The position numbers were made by a program, and so were the translations under genes. A stretch of 64,000 bases of DNA from Fibrobacterota bacterium (GTDB lineage Bacteria > Fibrobacterota > Fibrobacteria > UBA11236). Below, piece by piece: positions 25,801 through 33,917 of this stretch; the first letter of the stretch is position 1; every line of letters starts with the position of its first letter. The notes under the pieces are model-generated. The model was not told the origin of the DNA. It saw nothing but the letters and a program-made list of their open reading frames with translations, and made no database searches. The stretch is from positions 83,885-147,884 of the forward strand of contig JAQBPN010000060.1 of assembly GCA_028287505.1 (NCBI GenBank). The letters run 5' to 3'.

Positions 25801-28561
25801 CATCGATCCTTCCACAATCGACACCAACTATCAACGCATCAACTTCGTGGTGACGGGCAAGACGTTTGATCCCTCGGAAGCGGATTCCGTATATGTCTTC
25901 TGGTCCACCACCAATCTCGGCAACAGTATCAGTCCCAACCTCTCCAACATCCCCAAGAGCCGCCAAAAGGCCTTTCCCATCGCCGCGCTCGGCGCGGGAA
26001 ATTTTTCCGGCTTCGCGGACAGCATCAAGGAGGAGAACACCCCCTTCTGGTTCTACGCGGCTCTGGGTAGGACTCCGACCGGCGGCAATCGCAGCCTCGG
26101 ATACGCCTATTCCGCCCAAATCACTTCCGGATTCAACGTGGATTCCTCGGATTGCAAGTTCGAGAAATCCAAATCCGCCTGCCCCAGCGATGGCGGCGTC
26201 TTCAAGCCGGTCAATCCGCAGTTCCCCAATTTCCAGACCCGGGTGATCATGACCGAGCCGGTCACCACCACCGGAAACATTTTCAAGAATCCGCAATTCG
26301 AGTCCATCCCGAATCCGAACCAATTCAACCTGGACCTGCTCTCCCCGCTGCCCATGATCATCTTTTCGACCAAAATCGACGGCTTGGGAGCCCCCGGATC
26401 CCAGCAGATGTTCAGGGCGACCATAACCATAGACGGCATTCTGAATCTGGATGGAAAGGACCTGTTCCTGATCCCAACCGATCCCAACGGCATGCCCAGC
26501 CTCGTCACCAGTTGGGGCTATTCCCTGGAAAACGGAAAGACGAAGATCAACATCGAGTCGAGCCTGGACGGCACCCAGCAATACGCGTTCGGAAAGCTGC
26601 AGGCCTCAATGGAGCCGGGCGTGATCATTTCCACCGATGCGGCTCCGCCCGTGTATGACTTTAAAGCCGCCAAGGACAGCGCCATCGTGCACATCCCGGT
26701 CAAGATCAAGGGAACCGGGTTCAAGACCGCCAATCCCCTGGTCCTCATCAGCATTGTGCCCGCAGGAGGCACGGTCTCCGGCGTCCTGGGCGGGACCTAC
26801 CACTCCAGTACGGTTGCCCTGACCACGGGGTACACCAATCTCTACGATAGCCTCAAGCAGGCCCGCTTCTACAAATATTATCTGAAGGCCGTCTCCGCGG
26901 AAGCCGCATCCACGGTCGCCGGAGGCCACAAGAAGCCGTTTACGCTCGATTCCGTGGGCGCTTCGGAATTCACTTCCGCCACCGTGAAGGATGCCCAGGA
27001 TTTGTTGGTGGCGGGCGGGAACCTGAGTGAAATGACCGTTTTCCTTCCCGTATCCAAAGGCTTCAAGGCCCCCGAGAATTATGCGGACAAGACCGCAAAG
27101 GGCTCGCGAAGCATCGAAGTGGAGTACACGGTGTTCGATGGGGCCAAGATTTCCAGGAGCCGATCTTTCATCCGCACCAGTTTCTCCGAAAGCAATCTTC
27201 AATTCACGGAACAGCACACTTACCCGGCCTCTTCGAACACCAGACCCAAGTGGAATCTTTTCGGCTATCCTTGGGACGAAGGTTCGGATCCGGATTTGAC
27301 GCGCATCCTGGGCGTCACCAGTTGGGACAAAGACCATCGACGGTTGATGCATTACAAGGGCGCGGGAAACGGCGCGGGCGCGTTCGATGTCTATACCGGC
27401 TCCAACATGGATGCCATCAAGTTCGATTCCGCCCAGGCCTCCTGGTCCGGATCGACCGACGAGTACAAGCCGGTTTGTTCCACGGGCATGTCCCTGGATT
27501 ACCAAGCCTTCAGCCTGAATCTGACACCGGGACAATGGAACGACTTTTCCCTTCCGTTCAACTTCCCCATCACCTGGAAGGACATTCTGGATTCCTCCGG
27601 TCTGACGGAAAAATCCCTGTCCGCTTTCAAGTACAATAACGACGGCGCGGCTCCGGAATGGGTGGCGGTGACCGCGGGGAGCGTCGCGTCTTCCGTCGCG
27701 GGCACGGTGCTTTTGCCTTGGCAAGGATTCAGCGTCAAACCGACCACGGCAATCACCCTCAAATTCCCGATCCTGGATTCCTCGCGCTCGGGCGCCAAGT
27801 CCGCGCCCAAGGCCGCGGCCAAGAACGATGATTCCTGGAATGCGCGGTTGCAGGCCTTCAATGGCACCGCTTCCATGACCCTGCGGATTGGAAAGGGAAA
27901 TCAGGAATACCTCTTCGGGGAAGCGCCCGATGTGCCCGGCCAGGATTTCCGCATCGCCTTGAAGCGCAATACTCCCGCCGGGGAAGAGAACGTTTCCCAA
28001 TTCATCCAGGCCGATGACGGCAGCTGGCAAGGCCATTGGGCCTTGCAGGCTTCCGCCGCCAAAGGCTCCACGGGCCTGAGCCTCCGCGTTTCCGATGCCA
28101 GCCGGGAAGTTCCCATCTATCTGGTGGACGCCCTCCACAAGACCGCCGTGCCCTTGAGCGCGGACGCTCCCATCCAGGTTTCCGAAGGCGATTTGCGCGC
28201 CAACGATTACCATGTCGTGGCCGGAGACAGCCATTACCTCAAGGCCGTTCTGGATGGATTGGTGCCTCTGCACCTGTTGGCCCTTTCCAACTACCCCAAC
28301 CCGTTCGCCGGTTCCACCTTGATCCGGTATGCCCTGCCCGAGAGTTTCGGCAAGGTCGCCTTCGACCTCAAGGTGCGCGACTTCCGCGGCCGCACGGTAT
28401 GGGAGCGGACCATCCAGGGCGGAAGCTCCTTGAACTACCTGTGGGATGGCCGGGATAAGATGAATTCCCCCCTGCCGGCCGGCGTGTATACGCTTTCGCT
28501 GGAAGCCGCCGCGACGGGCAAGCCCGTGTTCAGGGCCAACCGCCGCATCCTCAGGATGTAA
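22808..28561 (+). CDS. Giant secreted parallel beta-helix protein with FlgD-like/T9SS-type C-terminal domain
   Basis: A 1917-residue exported protein. The ATG at 22808 has GAGGGG upstream and starts a signal peptide (MRNFLFGLSLTLVAIQAGFA, cleavage probably near Ala20-Ser21); the open frame before it is not needed. Two stretches, about 60-300 and 690-960, show the short repeating Asn/Val/Ile pattern of pectate-lyase-like parallel beta-helices (LRSNVFFSTGLYLTSSGTIH and similar). The middle is a series of beta-sandwich-like modules. The C-terminal 95 residues, from LSNYPNPFAGSTLIRYALPE to WDGRDKMNSPLPAGVYTLSL, are a FlgD-Ig-like module of the kind used as a sorting tail in FCB bacteria. Surface attachment or glycan binding is likely; no catalytic site is evident. 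A strong terminator follows. Confidence 0.82.
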   Translation: MRNFLFGLSLTLVAIQAGFASCLDTTVLIQNGSPGWDNTTKIYTPAAAGAINSVFTGCTDATITVHLRYPAGDTIKIANEITVTGRSGKTTSIVGEGVNDSILTLVEANSADPELVKVLTGNATILSNLGFARKAVNVTSSSVTISADGSIVKGCHFWMADNTSSGTGPLLDITANSVLVEKCLFRAPPDGTGRSVAVHTGGTANGVELRSNVFFSTGLYLTSSGTIHVIANTFAGSRNDWNAIIVGSAISAPTTAEKNVTILHNLFAFKQDGLPPIAFSGSVASSDVILRNAWSRVGNSSLALAVSASTGSAPITLNNTAGTGANTPLPKGFSNYGPASYDVKDYPLTQLRTEGTLVRNNANFGKIFRVFVNSAWTGMADIKDLPAANLFFPNFLPFLPGKSWLPNVKVGAFVDQDQLETPAPLDSGARGSALKFTITPTDSTKIKVTRMSFDANYYKTAALTPAFMLFFFSDTLSKLTGSNDSTALIASTRGAYIHRTVDASDDGIYTVPRTVRNDRKDIFVKMLHYRGGLQAAVQSDAAIATVSNVPSYPINDLSLTVDPNSPFLTGTVNISVTHGAELIDSIRIVTATVGGQGVDSVSKPASTTKVDFSFPVKKGTFVFYAVPLAKLSGVTKPGQATPNSSAYTFLTLPSDTVFVSYKSGTCTGADGTENLPYCSLDSALKEIATKKGTTILIKNSNPMVPMEDIAIAPTASSDSTPLTITTKLVSGNYDVNRPIFRGKTKEAVTITRKYVTLKGFFIEMPVGSANTALNVKAGGAVIEGNVFRAAASGFVDGAAVNVEIGASAEMRFINNIVWAFSKNVQITNSSSPGIRVINNTFVEDAALNAGKGIGINVVGAGGTGAVFANNFFSGLTNPIDASVGGKTPSPTLDHNVFTHKPELRGLTETGLDTSSYRIKNTDIWSGAYSTNLEGEFTLAIDCSQISPCTPLYGGSSSATYNTNISTDFTGKARPSTNKKEVGAYEFNVNPSSVLGVLSIDPSTIDTNYQRINFVVTGKTFDPSEADSVYVFWSTTNLGNSISPNLSNIPKSRQKAFPIAALGAGNFSGFADSIKEENTPFWFYAALGRTPTGGNRSLGYAYSAQITSGFNVDSSDCKFEKSKSACPSDGGVFKPVNPQFPNFQTRVIMTEPVTTTGNIFKNPQFESIPNPNQFNLDLLSPLPMIIFSTKIDGLGAPGSQQMFRATITIDGILNLDGKDLFLIPTDPNGMPSLVTSWGYSLENGKTKINIESSLDGTQQYAFGKLQASMEPGVIISTDAAPPVYDFKAAKDSAIVHIPVKIKGTGFKTANPLVLISIVPAGGTVSGVLGGTYHSSTVALTTGYTNLYDSLKQARFYKYYLKAVSAEAASTVAGGHKKPFTLDSVGASEFTSATVKDAQDLLVAGGNLSEMTVFLPVSKGFKAPENYADKTAKGSRSIEVEYTVFDGAKISRSRSFIRTSFSESNLQFTEQHTYPASSNTRPKWNLFGYPWDEGSDPDLTRILGVTSWDKDHRRLMHYKGAGNGAGAFDVYTGSNMDAIKFDSAQASWSGSTDEYKPVCSTGMSLDYQAFSLNLTPGQWNDFSLPFNFPITWKDILDSSGLTEKSLSAFKYNNDGAAPEWVAVTAGSVASSVAGTVLLPWQGFSVKPTTAITLKFPILDSSRSGAKSAPKAAAKNDDSWNARLQAFNGTASMTLRIGKGNQEYLFGEAPDVPGQDFRIALKRNTPAGEENVSQFIQADDGSWQGHWALQASAAKGSTGLSLRVSDASREVPIYLVDALHKTAVPLSADAPIQVSEGDLRANDYHVVAGDSHYLKAVLDGLVPLHLLALSNYPNPFAGSTLIRYALPESFGKVAFDLKVRDFRGRTVWERTIQGGSSLNYLWDGRDKMNSPLPAGVYTLSLEAAATGKPVFRANRRILRM

Positions 28562-28584
28562 AGGCTTCCCGCGGCCTGGAAATG

Positions 28585-28621
28585 AAAAGGCCCGTTCCGG
28601 AAATTCCGGAGCGGGCCTTTT
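28585..28621. terminator. Bidirectional intrinsic terminator
   Basis: AAAAGGCCCGTTCCGG pairs with CCGGAGCGGGCCTTTT with one mismatch around a 5-base loop. It separates the beta-helix gene from the convergent HD-GYP gene. Confidence 0.9.
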
Positions 28622-28648
28622 GCTTTGCGGTACCCCCGTAAATCCGAT

Positions 28649-29710
28649 CTATTTGTCCGAATAGTCTCCCTGGATGGACACGAATTCGGGAAGCCGGGCA
28701 AGGAATATGTCCACCATGCGCGGATCGAAGTGCTTGCCCCGGCCTTCGGTTATGATGCCGACCGATTGCTCCATTGAGAACGGGGGCTTGTAGCAGCGCT
28801 TCATGGTCAGGGCGTCGAAAACGTCCGCTACCGCGGTGATGCGGCCCATCAAGGGGATATCCTCGCCCTTGAGTCCCCGCGGATAGCCGCTGCCGTCCCA
28901 TTTCTCATGGTGGGACATGGCCACGGTCTCCGCCACCTGCAGGACGCGCGAGTTTGCGTTCTTGAGGATCTGCCCGCCTATTTCCGCGTGCTTCTTCATG
29001 ATCTCGAACTCTTCGGCGGTAAGCCGGCCGGGCTTCAGCAGGATGGAATCGGGAATCCCGATTTTTCCGATATCGTGGAGCGGGCTCGCTTTGCTCAGGA
29101 GCCAGATCTCTTCGTCGGTAAGGCCCGCGCCTTTGCCCATAACCTCGCAGTATTTGCTGATGCGCAGGACATGGTATCCGGTTTCGTCGTCCCGGTATTC
29201 CGCCGCCTGGCACAACCGGTTGATGGTATCCAGATGGGACCCCTCCAGCATTTGCATGGCGTCTTTGATCTGGTTGGTGCGTTCGGTGACCAGCTTTTCG
29301 AGATTCCGCTGGTAGTTCAAAAGCTCGAGCTTCATCCGCTTTTTTTCCAGGGCGTTGGTGATGCTGTGGATCACCTGCTTCAGCTGGATCGGTTTCAGGA
29401 TGAAATCGTATGCCCCTTCCTGCATGGAGGCTACGGCGGTCTGGATTTCCGCATTTCCCGTGAACAGGATGACGGCCATTTCCGGCCAGTTGGTCTTGAC
29501 TTCCCGCAGGAGATCGATGCCGCTTTTCCCCGGCATCTTGATGTCCGACAGGATGCAATCGACTCCTTGTACCGTCTGGAGAATCTGGAGGGCGGAATCG
29601 ACCGCATTGGCGCTGGCGCAGTTGTAGCCTTGCAAACGCAGGTAATCGCAGATGACCGTGCAAATGGACGGTTCATCATCAACAATCAGAATATTTCCTT
29701 TGGAGTCCAA
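28649..29710 (-). CDS. Response regulator with HD-GYP domain (RpfG-like c-di-GMP phosphodiesterase)
   Basis: A 353-residue two-domain signalling protein. The receiver domain (6-122) has the acidic pair DD at 11-12, phosphoacceptor Asp56 in LSDIKMP and Lys106 in LKP. A coiled coil (about 122-155) links it to an HD-GYP domain (about 158-345) with HD at 212-213 in SPLHDIGKIGIPD and HHEKWDGSGYPRGL at 267-280, including the intact GYP. It should hydrolyse cyclic di-GMP when phosphorylated. The start is TTG at 29710, with GAGG 5 nt before it. No sensor kinase is adjacent. A perfect palindrome GGTTATAACC lies about 13 bp upstream and could be an operator. Confidence 0.92.
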   Translation of the reverse strand: MDSKGNILIVDDEPSICTVICDYLRLQGYNCASANAVDSALQILQTVQGVDCILSDIKMPGKSGIDLLREVKTNWPEMAVILFTGNAEIQTAVASMQEGAYDFILKPIQLKQVIHSITNALEKKRMKLELLNYQRNLEKLVTERTNQIKDAMQMLEGSHLDTINRLCQAAEYRDDETGYHVLRISKYCEVMGKGAGLTDEEIWLLSKASPLHDIGKIGIPDSILLKPGRLTAEEFEIMKKHAEIGGQILKNANSRVLQVAETVAMSHHEKWDGSGYPRGLKGEDIPLMGRITAVADVFDALTMKRCYKPPFSMEQSVGIITEGRGKHFDPRMVDIFLARLPEFVSIQGDYSDK

Positions 29711-29722
29711 TTTGCCTCTAGG

Positions 29723-29732
29723 GGTTATAACC
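29723..29732. promoter_or_regulatory. Palindrome GGTTATAACC upstream of the HD-GYP gene
   Basis: A perfect 10-bp palindrome 13 bp before the TTG start, close enough to the start to affect initiation if bound. No regulator is identified. Confidence 0.3.
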
Positions 29733-29855
29733 TCGCTAATCTTAAAGGGCGGGACTCCCCAAAGCCAACATCAAAATTCCAGGGTAACCGGGATTGCCCA
29801 GGGCAATCGGCCCCAACAACTAAACCCTAAGCCGTTGTCCGGCGATTATGAAGGG

Positions 29856-29875
29856 AAAAACGGGGTCGGTCCCCG
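29856..29875 (-). terminator. Intrinsic terminator after the 45-aa gene
   Basis: On the minus strand CGGGG, loop ACCGA, CCCCG, then TTTTT. It lies 37 bp after the stop of the small gene, which supports that gene being transcribed. Confidence 0.65.
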
Positions 29876-29912
29876 GGATGGCCCTGAAACGGGCGGGAGG
29901 GGCTTTGCCAGG

Positions 29913-30050
29913 CTAGTGGAAAAGTTCTTTGAACATGGCCCATCCGGAAGTGGACATGGATGGGGATCCCAGCGAAAGACTTTTGCTGAACATGTTCCCG
30001 AGGCCTGCCAAGGCGAAGCTGATCAAGGTCAGAATGATAAGCTTTTTCAT
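29913..30050 (-). CDS. Small membrane or secreted peptide, 45 aa
   Basis: A short reading frame coding for a 45-residue protein: MKKLIILTLISFALAGLGNM at the N-terminus (positive residues, then a hydrophobic stretch of about 15 residues), followed by a short polar, Ser/Met-rich part ending in WAMFKELFH. The ATG has GGGGAC just upstream. The frame lies between ppiD and the HD-GYP gene on the same strand and is followed by an intrinsic terminator at 29856-29875, as expected for a real gene. The 120-bp stretch between ppiD and this gene folds into three GC hairpins. It could be a single-pass membrane peptide or a cleaved secreted peptide; AxxG near residue 15-18 is a weak cleavage candidate. Function unknown. 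Confidence 0.6.
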   Translation of the reverse strand: MKKLIILTLISFALAGLGNMFSKSLSLGSPSMSTSGWAMFKELFH

Positions 30051-30078
30051 CGTCCCCACAAGCTACCAAGATACCTAT

Positions 30079-30158
30079 GCCGGACAAGCCCGGCTGGCAT
30101 CATTTTCCGTTCTCATTCGGGGCGAAACCGCCCCAGGGCCGCGGAATCCGCGGCGAAG
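30079..30158 (-). other. Three GC hairpins between ppiD and the 45-aa gene
   Basis: GCCGGGCTTGTCCGGC, GGGGCGGTTTCGCCCC and CCGCGGATTCCGCGG lie in series. None has a T-tract after it on the minus strand, so they are not standard terminators; they may form a structured leader or processing site. Confidence 0.5.
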
Positions 30159-30170
30159 GCCCTAATATCT

Positions 30171-32024
30171 CTAATTACGGAATACCAAGTCCATATGATT
30201 TTCGACTTTGGCCGATTTGGGAAGGGCGGCAACCCACTCTTGGTAAAGTCCGGAAACCTGGTATTGATCATTCTGAAGCAACTGCGCCTGCACCTTGGCG
30301 GCCAAATCCGCTTCGGACAAGGGCAGCTTTTCCGTGACCTTGGCGATGACCGCTCCCTGGTCCGTGGTTTCCACCTGACCCCAGGCGCCGACCGGCTGAG
30401 TGAACACTTTGAACAGGATTGGGCTGGAGTAGCCGAAACCCGCCAGCCAATTGTCGGCGGAGATGGCTGACGCAGTGCTGTCGAGAACGGCCTTGCCCAA
30501 GTGCGCGGGCAGCGCGCCTTCGGGAGCGGCGGCGATAGCGGACTTCTGGGCTTCCAGTTCCTTCTTGGCCAGGCTCAACTTCTCTTCCTTGGCGAGGGTG
30601 GTGGCGATTTGGGGCTTGGCGCGTTCGAAGTTGCGGCCTTTTTCGAACTTGGCATCCCGCACGAACAGGTAGATGCCGTCATCGGCCTGGAGCGCTTCGG
30701 AAACCTTTTCCTTGGCCTCGAATTGGCTGAATGCAAAGGAGTTGGCTCCCTGCACGTATCCGCCGCCCAGGGGCGAGAGGTTGCTCTTATCGAATATCGG
30801 GGTCTTTTCCACGGTCAGGTTGGATTCCTTGGCGGCTTTTTCCAGGCCGCTCTTCTGGGCGACGGTGCGGATTTTTTCCGACTCGGCCATAAGACTGTCG
30901 ATGGTTTCGGTTCCGGCCGTGATTTTGAGCAGGATATGGCTGACTTCGACCTTCTCGGTGCCGTCGACCGTCTTCTTGTCATGCATGAGGATGATGTGGT
31001 AGCCGAACTGGGACAATACCGGATTTGAAATCTCTCCGGGATTTAGGGCGAACGCGGCATTGGCGAATGCGGGATCCAAACCTTCGCGGCCGCGCAGGCC
31101 TTCGAGCTTGCCGCCTTTTTCCGCGCTGCCCGGATCGTTGGAATAATCCTTGGCCAGGTCCGCGAATTTCTCGCCGCCCTGGACGCGTTCCTTCAGTTCC
31201 TTCGCGAACCCTTCCATGAGGGCGCTGTCGGCATGGGAGGGCCTGAGGGGGATCTTGACGTAAGCCAGCCGGGCCGCATCCTCATGGAAATAGAAGCTGT
31301 CCGGATGGGCGTCATAATAGGCCTTGAGATCCGCATCCTTGTACTTGTCCGCGCTGACCGGGAAGGAATCCAGGGAAACGTGGTAGAACTTCACCTTGGC
31401 TTTGTTTTCGCGCGTGGCCACGCTGAAGGACTCCTCCAGGAGCGTGCGGTGGATCTGGGATTTGATGATCTGCTGGAGCTGGATCTGGGGAATCACGGAA
31501 GCGCGGAGCTGCTCTTCGAGTTCGCGCATGGAATAGCGATCATAGATGGAATCCTGGGTCAGCCAGTTTTCGTAACGGGCCTGATCGATTGTGGAGTCCG
31601 CCAGGAAAGGAGGCATTTCCTCATAACCTTTGTAGCGGGCGATATGACCGGCGACCTCTTGGGGATGCTTGGCCACGTAGTCCACCATCTCCGCGCTCGA
31701 AGCATTGAGCTGGTAGTCTTCGAAAAGCTTTTGCATCAGCAGGGTCTGGACCTTGAAGTTGAACAGGCCTTCCCGGATCTGGGCGACCTGGATGCCTTCG
31801 GGAGCCTTGCCGCTCTGGGCTTGCTGTCCCTGCAGGTAATTCTTGAGGTCGTCCTGAAAGCGCTTGGTGGGCATTTCCACGCCGTTCACCTTGCCGACGA
31901 TATCATGATGCCGATCGTTGCGATAGCTGCCCGCGCGGTCCATCATGACCAGGCCACCGAGAATAAAAACCCCGAAGATGCCGATCACCCAAGGGGCCTG
32001 TTTTTTCATCCATTCCAAAGTCAT
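30171..32024 (-). CDS. ppiD: Membrane-anchored peptidyl-prolyl isomerase of the PpiD/SurA type
   Basis: A periplasmic folding chaperone anchored by one N-terminal helix (about residues 12-28, APWVIGIFGVFILGGLVMM). It has a SurA_N-like helical domain, a parvulin domain (FADLAKDYSNDPGSAEKGGKLEGL, then LNPGEISNPVLSQFGYHIILMHDKK, cited in parts), and a long C-terminal helical/chaperone region. At 617 residues this matches PpiD. I choose the ATG at 32024 because GGAG lies 9 nt upstream; the ATG at 32039 sits directly behind its own weak site. The gene is divergent from nadB and followed by a small peptide gene on the same strand. Confidence 0.88.
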   Translation of the reverse strand: MTLEWMKKQAPWVIGIFGVFILGGLVMMDRAGSYRNDRHHDIVGKVNGVEMPTKRFQDDLKNYLQGQQAQSGKAPEGIQVAQIREGLFNFKVQTLLMQKLFEDYQLNASSAEMVDYVAKHPQEVAGHIARYKGYEEMPPFLADSTIDQARYENWLTQDSIYDRYSMRELEEQLRASVIPQIQLQQIIKSQIHRTLLEESFSVATRENKAKVKFYHVSLDSFPVSADKYKDADLKAYYDAHPDSFYFHEDAARLAYVKIPLRPSHADSALMEGFAKELKERVQGGEKFADLAKDYSNDPGSAEKGGKLEGLRGREGLDPAFANAAFALNPGEISNPVLSQFGYHIILMHDKKTVDGTEKVEVSHILLKITAGTETIDSLMAESEKIRTVAQKSGLEKAAKESNLTVEKTPIFDKSNLSPLGGGYVQGANSFAFSQFEAKEKVSEALQADDGIYLFVRDAKFEKGRNFERAKPQIATTLAKEEKLSLAKKELEAQKSAIAAAPEGALPAHLGKAVLDSTASAISADNWLAGFGYSSPILFKVFTQPVGAWGQVETTDQGAVIAKVTEKLPLSEADLAAKVQAQLLQNDQYQVSGLYQEWVAALPKSAKVENHMDLVFRN

Positions 32025-32122
32025 CGCGGAAAGCTCCATTCCTGAAATGGCCGGAAACCGGCCCCAATGATCCGATGCCACGCCGGGAAACGGCGCATGT
32101 CTGGCTGTACGGCTTAAATTTA

Positions 32123-32130
32123 TATATTTG
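32123..32130 (+). promoter_or_regulatory. Candidate -7 promoter box TATATTTG upstream of nadB
   Basis: Matches TAnnTTTG; a CTG 19 bp upstream (32101-32103) is in the place of the -33 TTG. It would start nadB transcription near 32137, giving a leader of about 100 nt. Confidence 0.5.
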
Positions 32131-32137
32131 GCCGCAT

Positions 32138-32157
32138 CCGGTCGACTTTTCGACCGG
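32138..32157 (+). other. 5' leader hairpin of nadB
   Basis: CCGGTCGA, loop CTTT, TCGACCGG is a perfect 8-bp stem starting at the predicted first transcribed bases. It could stabilise the mRNA 5' end or be a protein-binding site. It does not fit a known NAD riboswitch that I recognise. Confidence 0.5.
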
Positions 32158-32233
32158 CCTGGCCGAACCTATCGGCCGGACTGGCAGAGCCTTCAACCAG
32201 ACCTGATCGACCACGACTACAGGCGGAGTTCGG

Positions 32234-33865
32234 ATGCCCGTATATGATTTCATCGTTGTCGGTTCCGGAATTGCGGGCCTTTCCTTCGCCCTGAAGGCCG
32301 CCTCCCACGGAAAAGTCCTGGTTCTGACCAAAAAATTGAGCTGGTCGGGATCCACCAATCTGGCCCAGGGGGGAATCGCCTCCGTCATGGATCCGAGCGA
32401 TTCGGTGGACCGGCATGCCCAGGATACTCTGAACGCCGGAGCGGGACTTTGCCGGGAAGACAGGGTGAGGATCCTGGTCAATCAGGGACCGCAAGCCATC
32501 CGGGACCTGGTGGAATGGGGCGTTCGCTTCACCCTCGCCTCGGGCAAGAACGGATCCGGTTCCAAAAAACAGCCGGGCGCCGTTCCTTTCCATCTGGCCC
32601 GGGAGGGAGGACATTCCAGTTCCCGCATCGTCCATGCGGACGACCTTACCGGCCACGAAATCCAACGCGCCCTCATCGAAGCGGCCAGCAAACACAAGAA
32701 CGTGACCATCCTGGAAAACTATCTGGCCATCGATCTGGTGACCAAGAAGCATCTCCGCCAGGGAGAGCGGGAATCGGGTCCGCGCCGTTGCTACGGTCTC
32801 TATGCCCTGGACGTGAAAGGGGACAAGATCGATCTGTTCTTATCGGGAGCCACGGTCCTCTGCACCGGAGGGGTGGGTCAGATCTACGCCCATTCCACCA
32901 ACGATTCGGTTTCCACCGGCGACGGTATCGCCATGGCCTTCCGCGCCGGAGCGGCGGTGGAGGACATGGAGTTCATGCAATTCCATCCCACCGCGTTGTA
33001 CAACCCCGGGCAGCCGACCTACCTGATCACGGAAGCCATGCGCGGCCATGGCGGGATTCTGCGTAACTACCGCGGCGAATCCTTCATGGACAAAGTGCAT
33101 CCCCTGAAATCCCTGGCGCCCCGGGACATCGTGGCCCGCGCCATCGATGCGGAAATGAAGCGCACGGGCCAACCTTGCGTGTACCTGGATGTGACGGCTT
33201 CCGCCAAGCCGGACCTGATCAAGCATTTCCCCAATATCTACGCTCATTGCATGGACATGGGCCTGGACATCTCCAAGCAATGGATCCCGGTGGTTCCCGC
33301 GGCCCATTTCATGTGCGGAGGCGTCAAGGTGGACTTGAATTCCGCCACGGAACTGGCAGGTCTCTTCGCCGTGGGCGAAACCGCGTGCACCGGAGTGCAT
33401 GGAGCCAACCGCCTGGGCAGCAATTCGCTCCTGGAAGGCGTCGTGTTCGCGGACCGGGCTTTGACCCATATCGCGGCCCACCCCTCCAAGCAGCCGGTCC
33501 GCCGCCGTTTCAAAAGCTGGAACAGCTTCGCCCTGAAACCGGCCCCGGAGACCATCATCTACAGCCATTCGCTGGAAACCATCAAATCCACCATGTGGCA
33601 TTATGTCGGCATCGTGCGCAGCGATTTCCGCCTGGCCCGCGCGGAGGAGTTCATCCGCGTCATCAGCCGGCAGATCCACAAGGATTACTGGTCCTTTTCC
33701 ATGGTCCCCGATCTGATCGAGCTCCGCAACCTCACCTTGTGCGCGGAACTCATCATCCAGAGCGCGCGCAAACGCAAGGAATCGCGCGGGCTGCATTACA
33801 ACCTGGATCATCCCAAGGCGAGCAAGGCGGCGAAACATACGACCCTGCGGTTGAAACCGGAGTAA
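32234..33865 (+). CDS. nadB: L-aspartate oxidase
   Basis: Catalyses the first step of de novo NAD synthesis, oxidising L-aspartate to iminoaspartate with FAD. The 543-residue protein opens with DFIVVGSGIAGLSFAL. It contains TNLAQGGIASV, GGHSSSRIVHADD and MEFMQFHPTAL, then EAMRGHGGIL and AAHFMCGGVKVD, and ends its FAD site with GVHGANRLGSNSLLE. These distinguish it from fumarate reductase/succinate dehydrogenase flavoproteins. The start has GGCGGAG upstream. nadA and nadC are not in the window. The next gene follows 52 bp later and is functionally unrelated as far as can be seen. Confidence 0.95.
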   Translation: MPVYDFIVVGSGIAGLSFALKAASHGKVLVLTKKLSWSGSTNLAQGGIASVMDPSDSVDRHAQDTLNAGAGLCREDRVRILVNQGPQAIRDLVEWGVRFTLASGKNGSGSKKQPGAVPFHLAREGGHSSSRIVHADDLTGHEIQRALIEAASKHKNVTILENYLAIDLVTKKHLRQGERESGPRRCYGLYALDVKGDKIDLFLSGATVLCTGGVGQIYAHSTNDSVSTGDGIAMAFRAGAAVEDMEFMQFHPTALYNPGQPTYLITEAMRGHGGILRNYRGESFMDKVHPLKSLAPRDIVARAIDAEMKRTGQPCVYLDVTASAKPDLIKHFPNIYAHCMDMGLDISKQWIPVVPAAHFMCGGVKVDLNSATELAGLFAVGETACTGVHGANRLGSNSLLEGVVFADRALTHIAAHPSKQPVRRRFKSWNSFALKPAPETIIYSHSLETIKSTMWHYVGIVRSDFRLARAEEFIRVISRQIHKDYWSFSMVPDLIELRNLTLCAELIIQSARKRKESRGLHYNLDHPKASKAAKHTTLRLKPE

Positions 33866-33917
33866 GGAAAGAGAAACCAGATTGCAACTTTCAAAATCCG
33901 GAAGCTGACCCAGCGAA

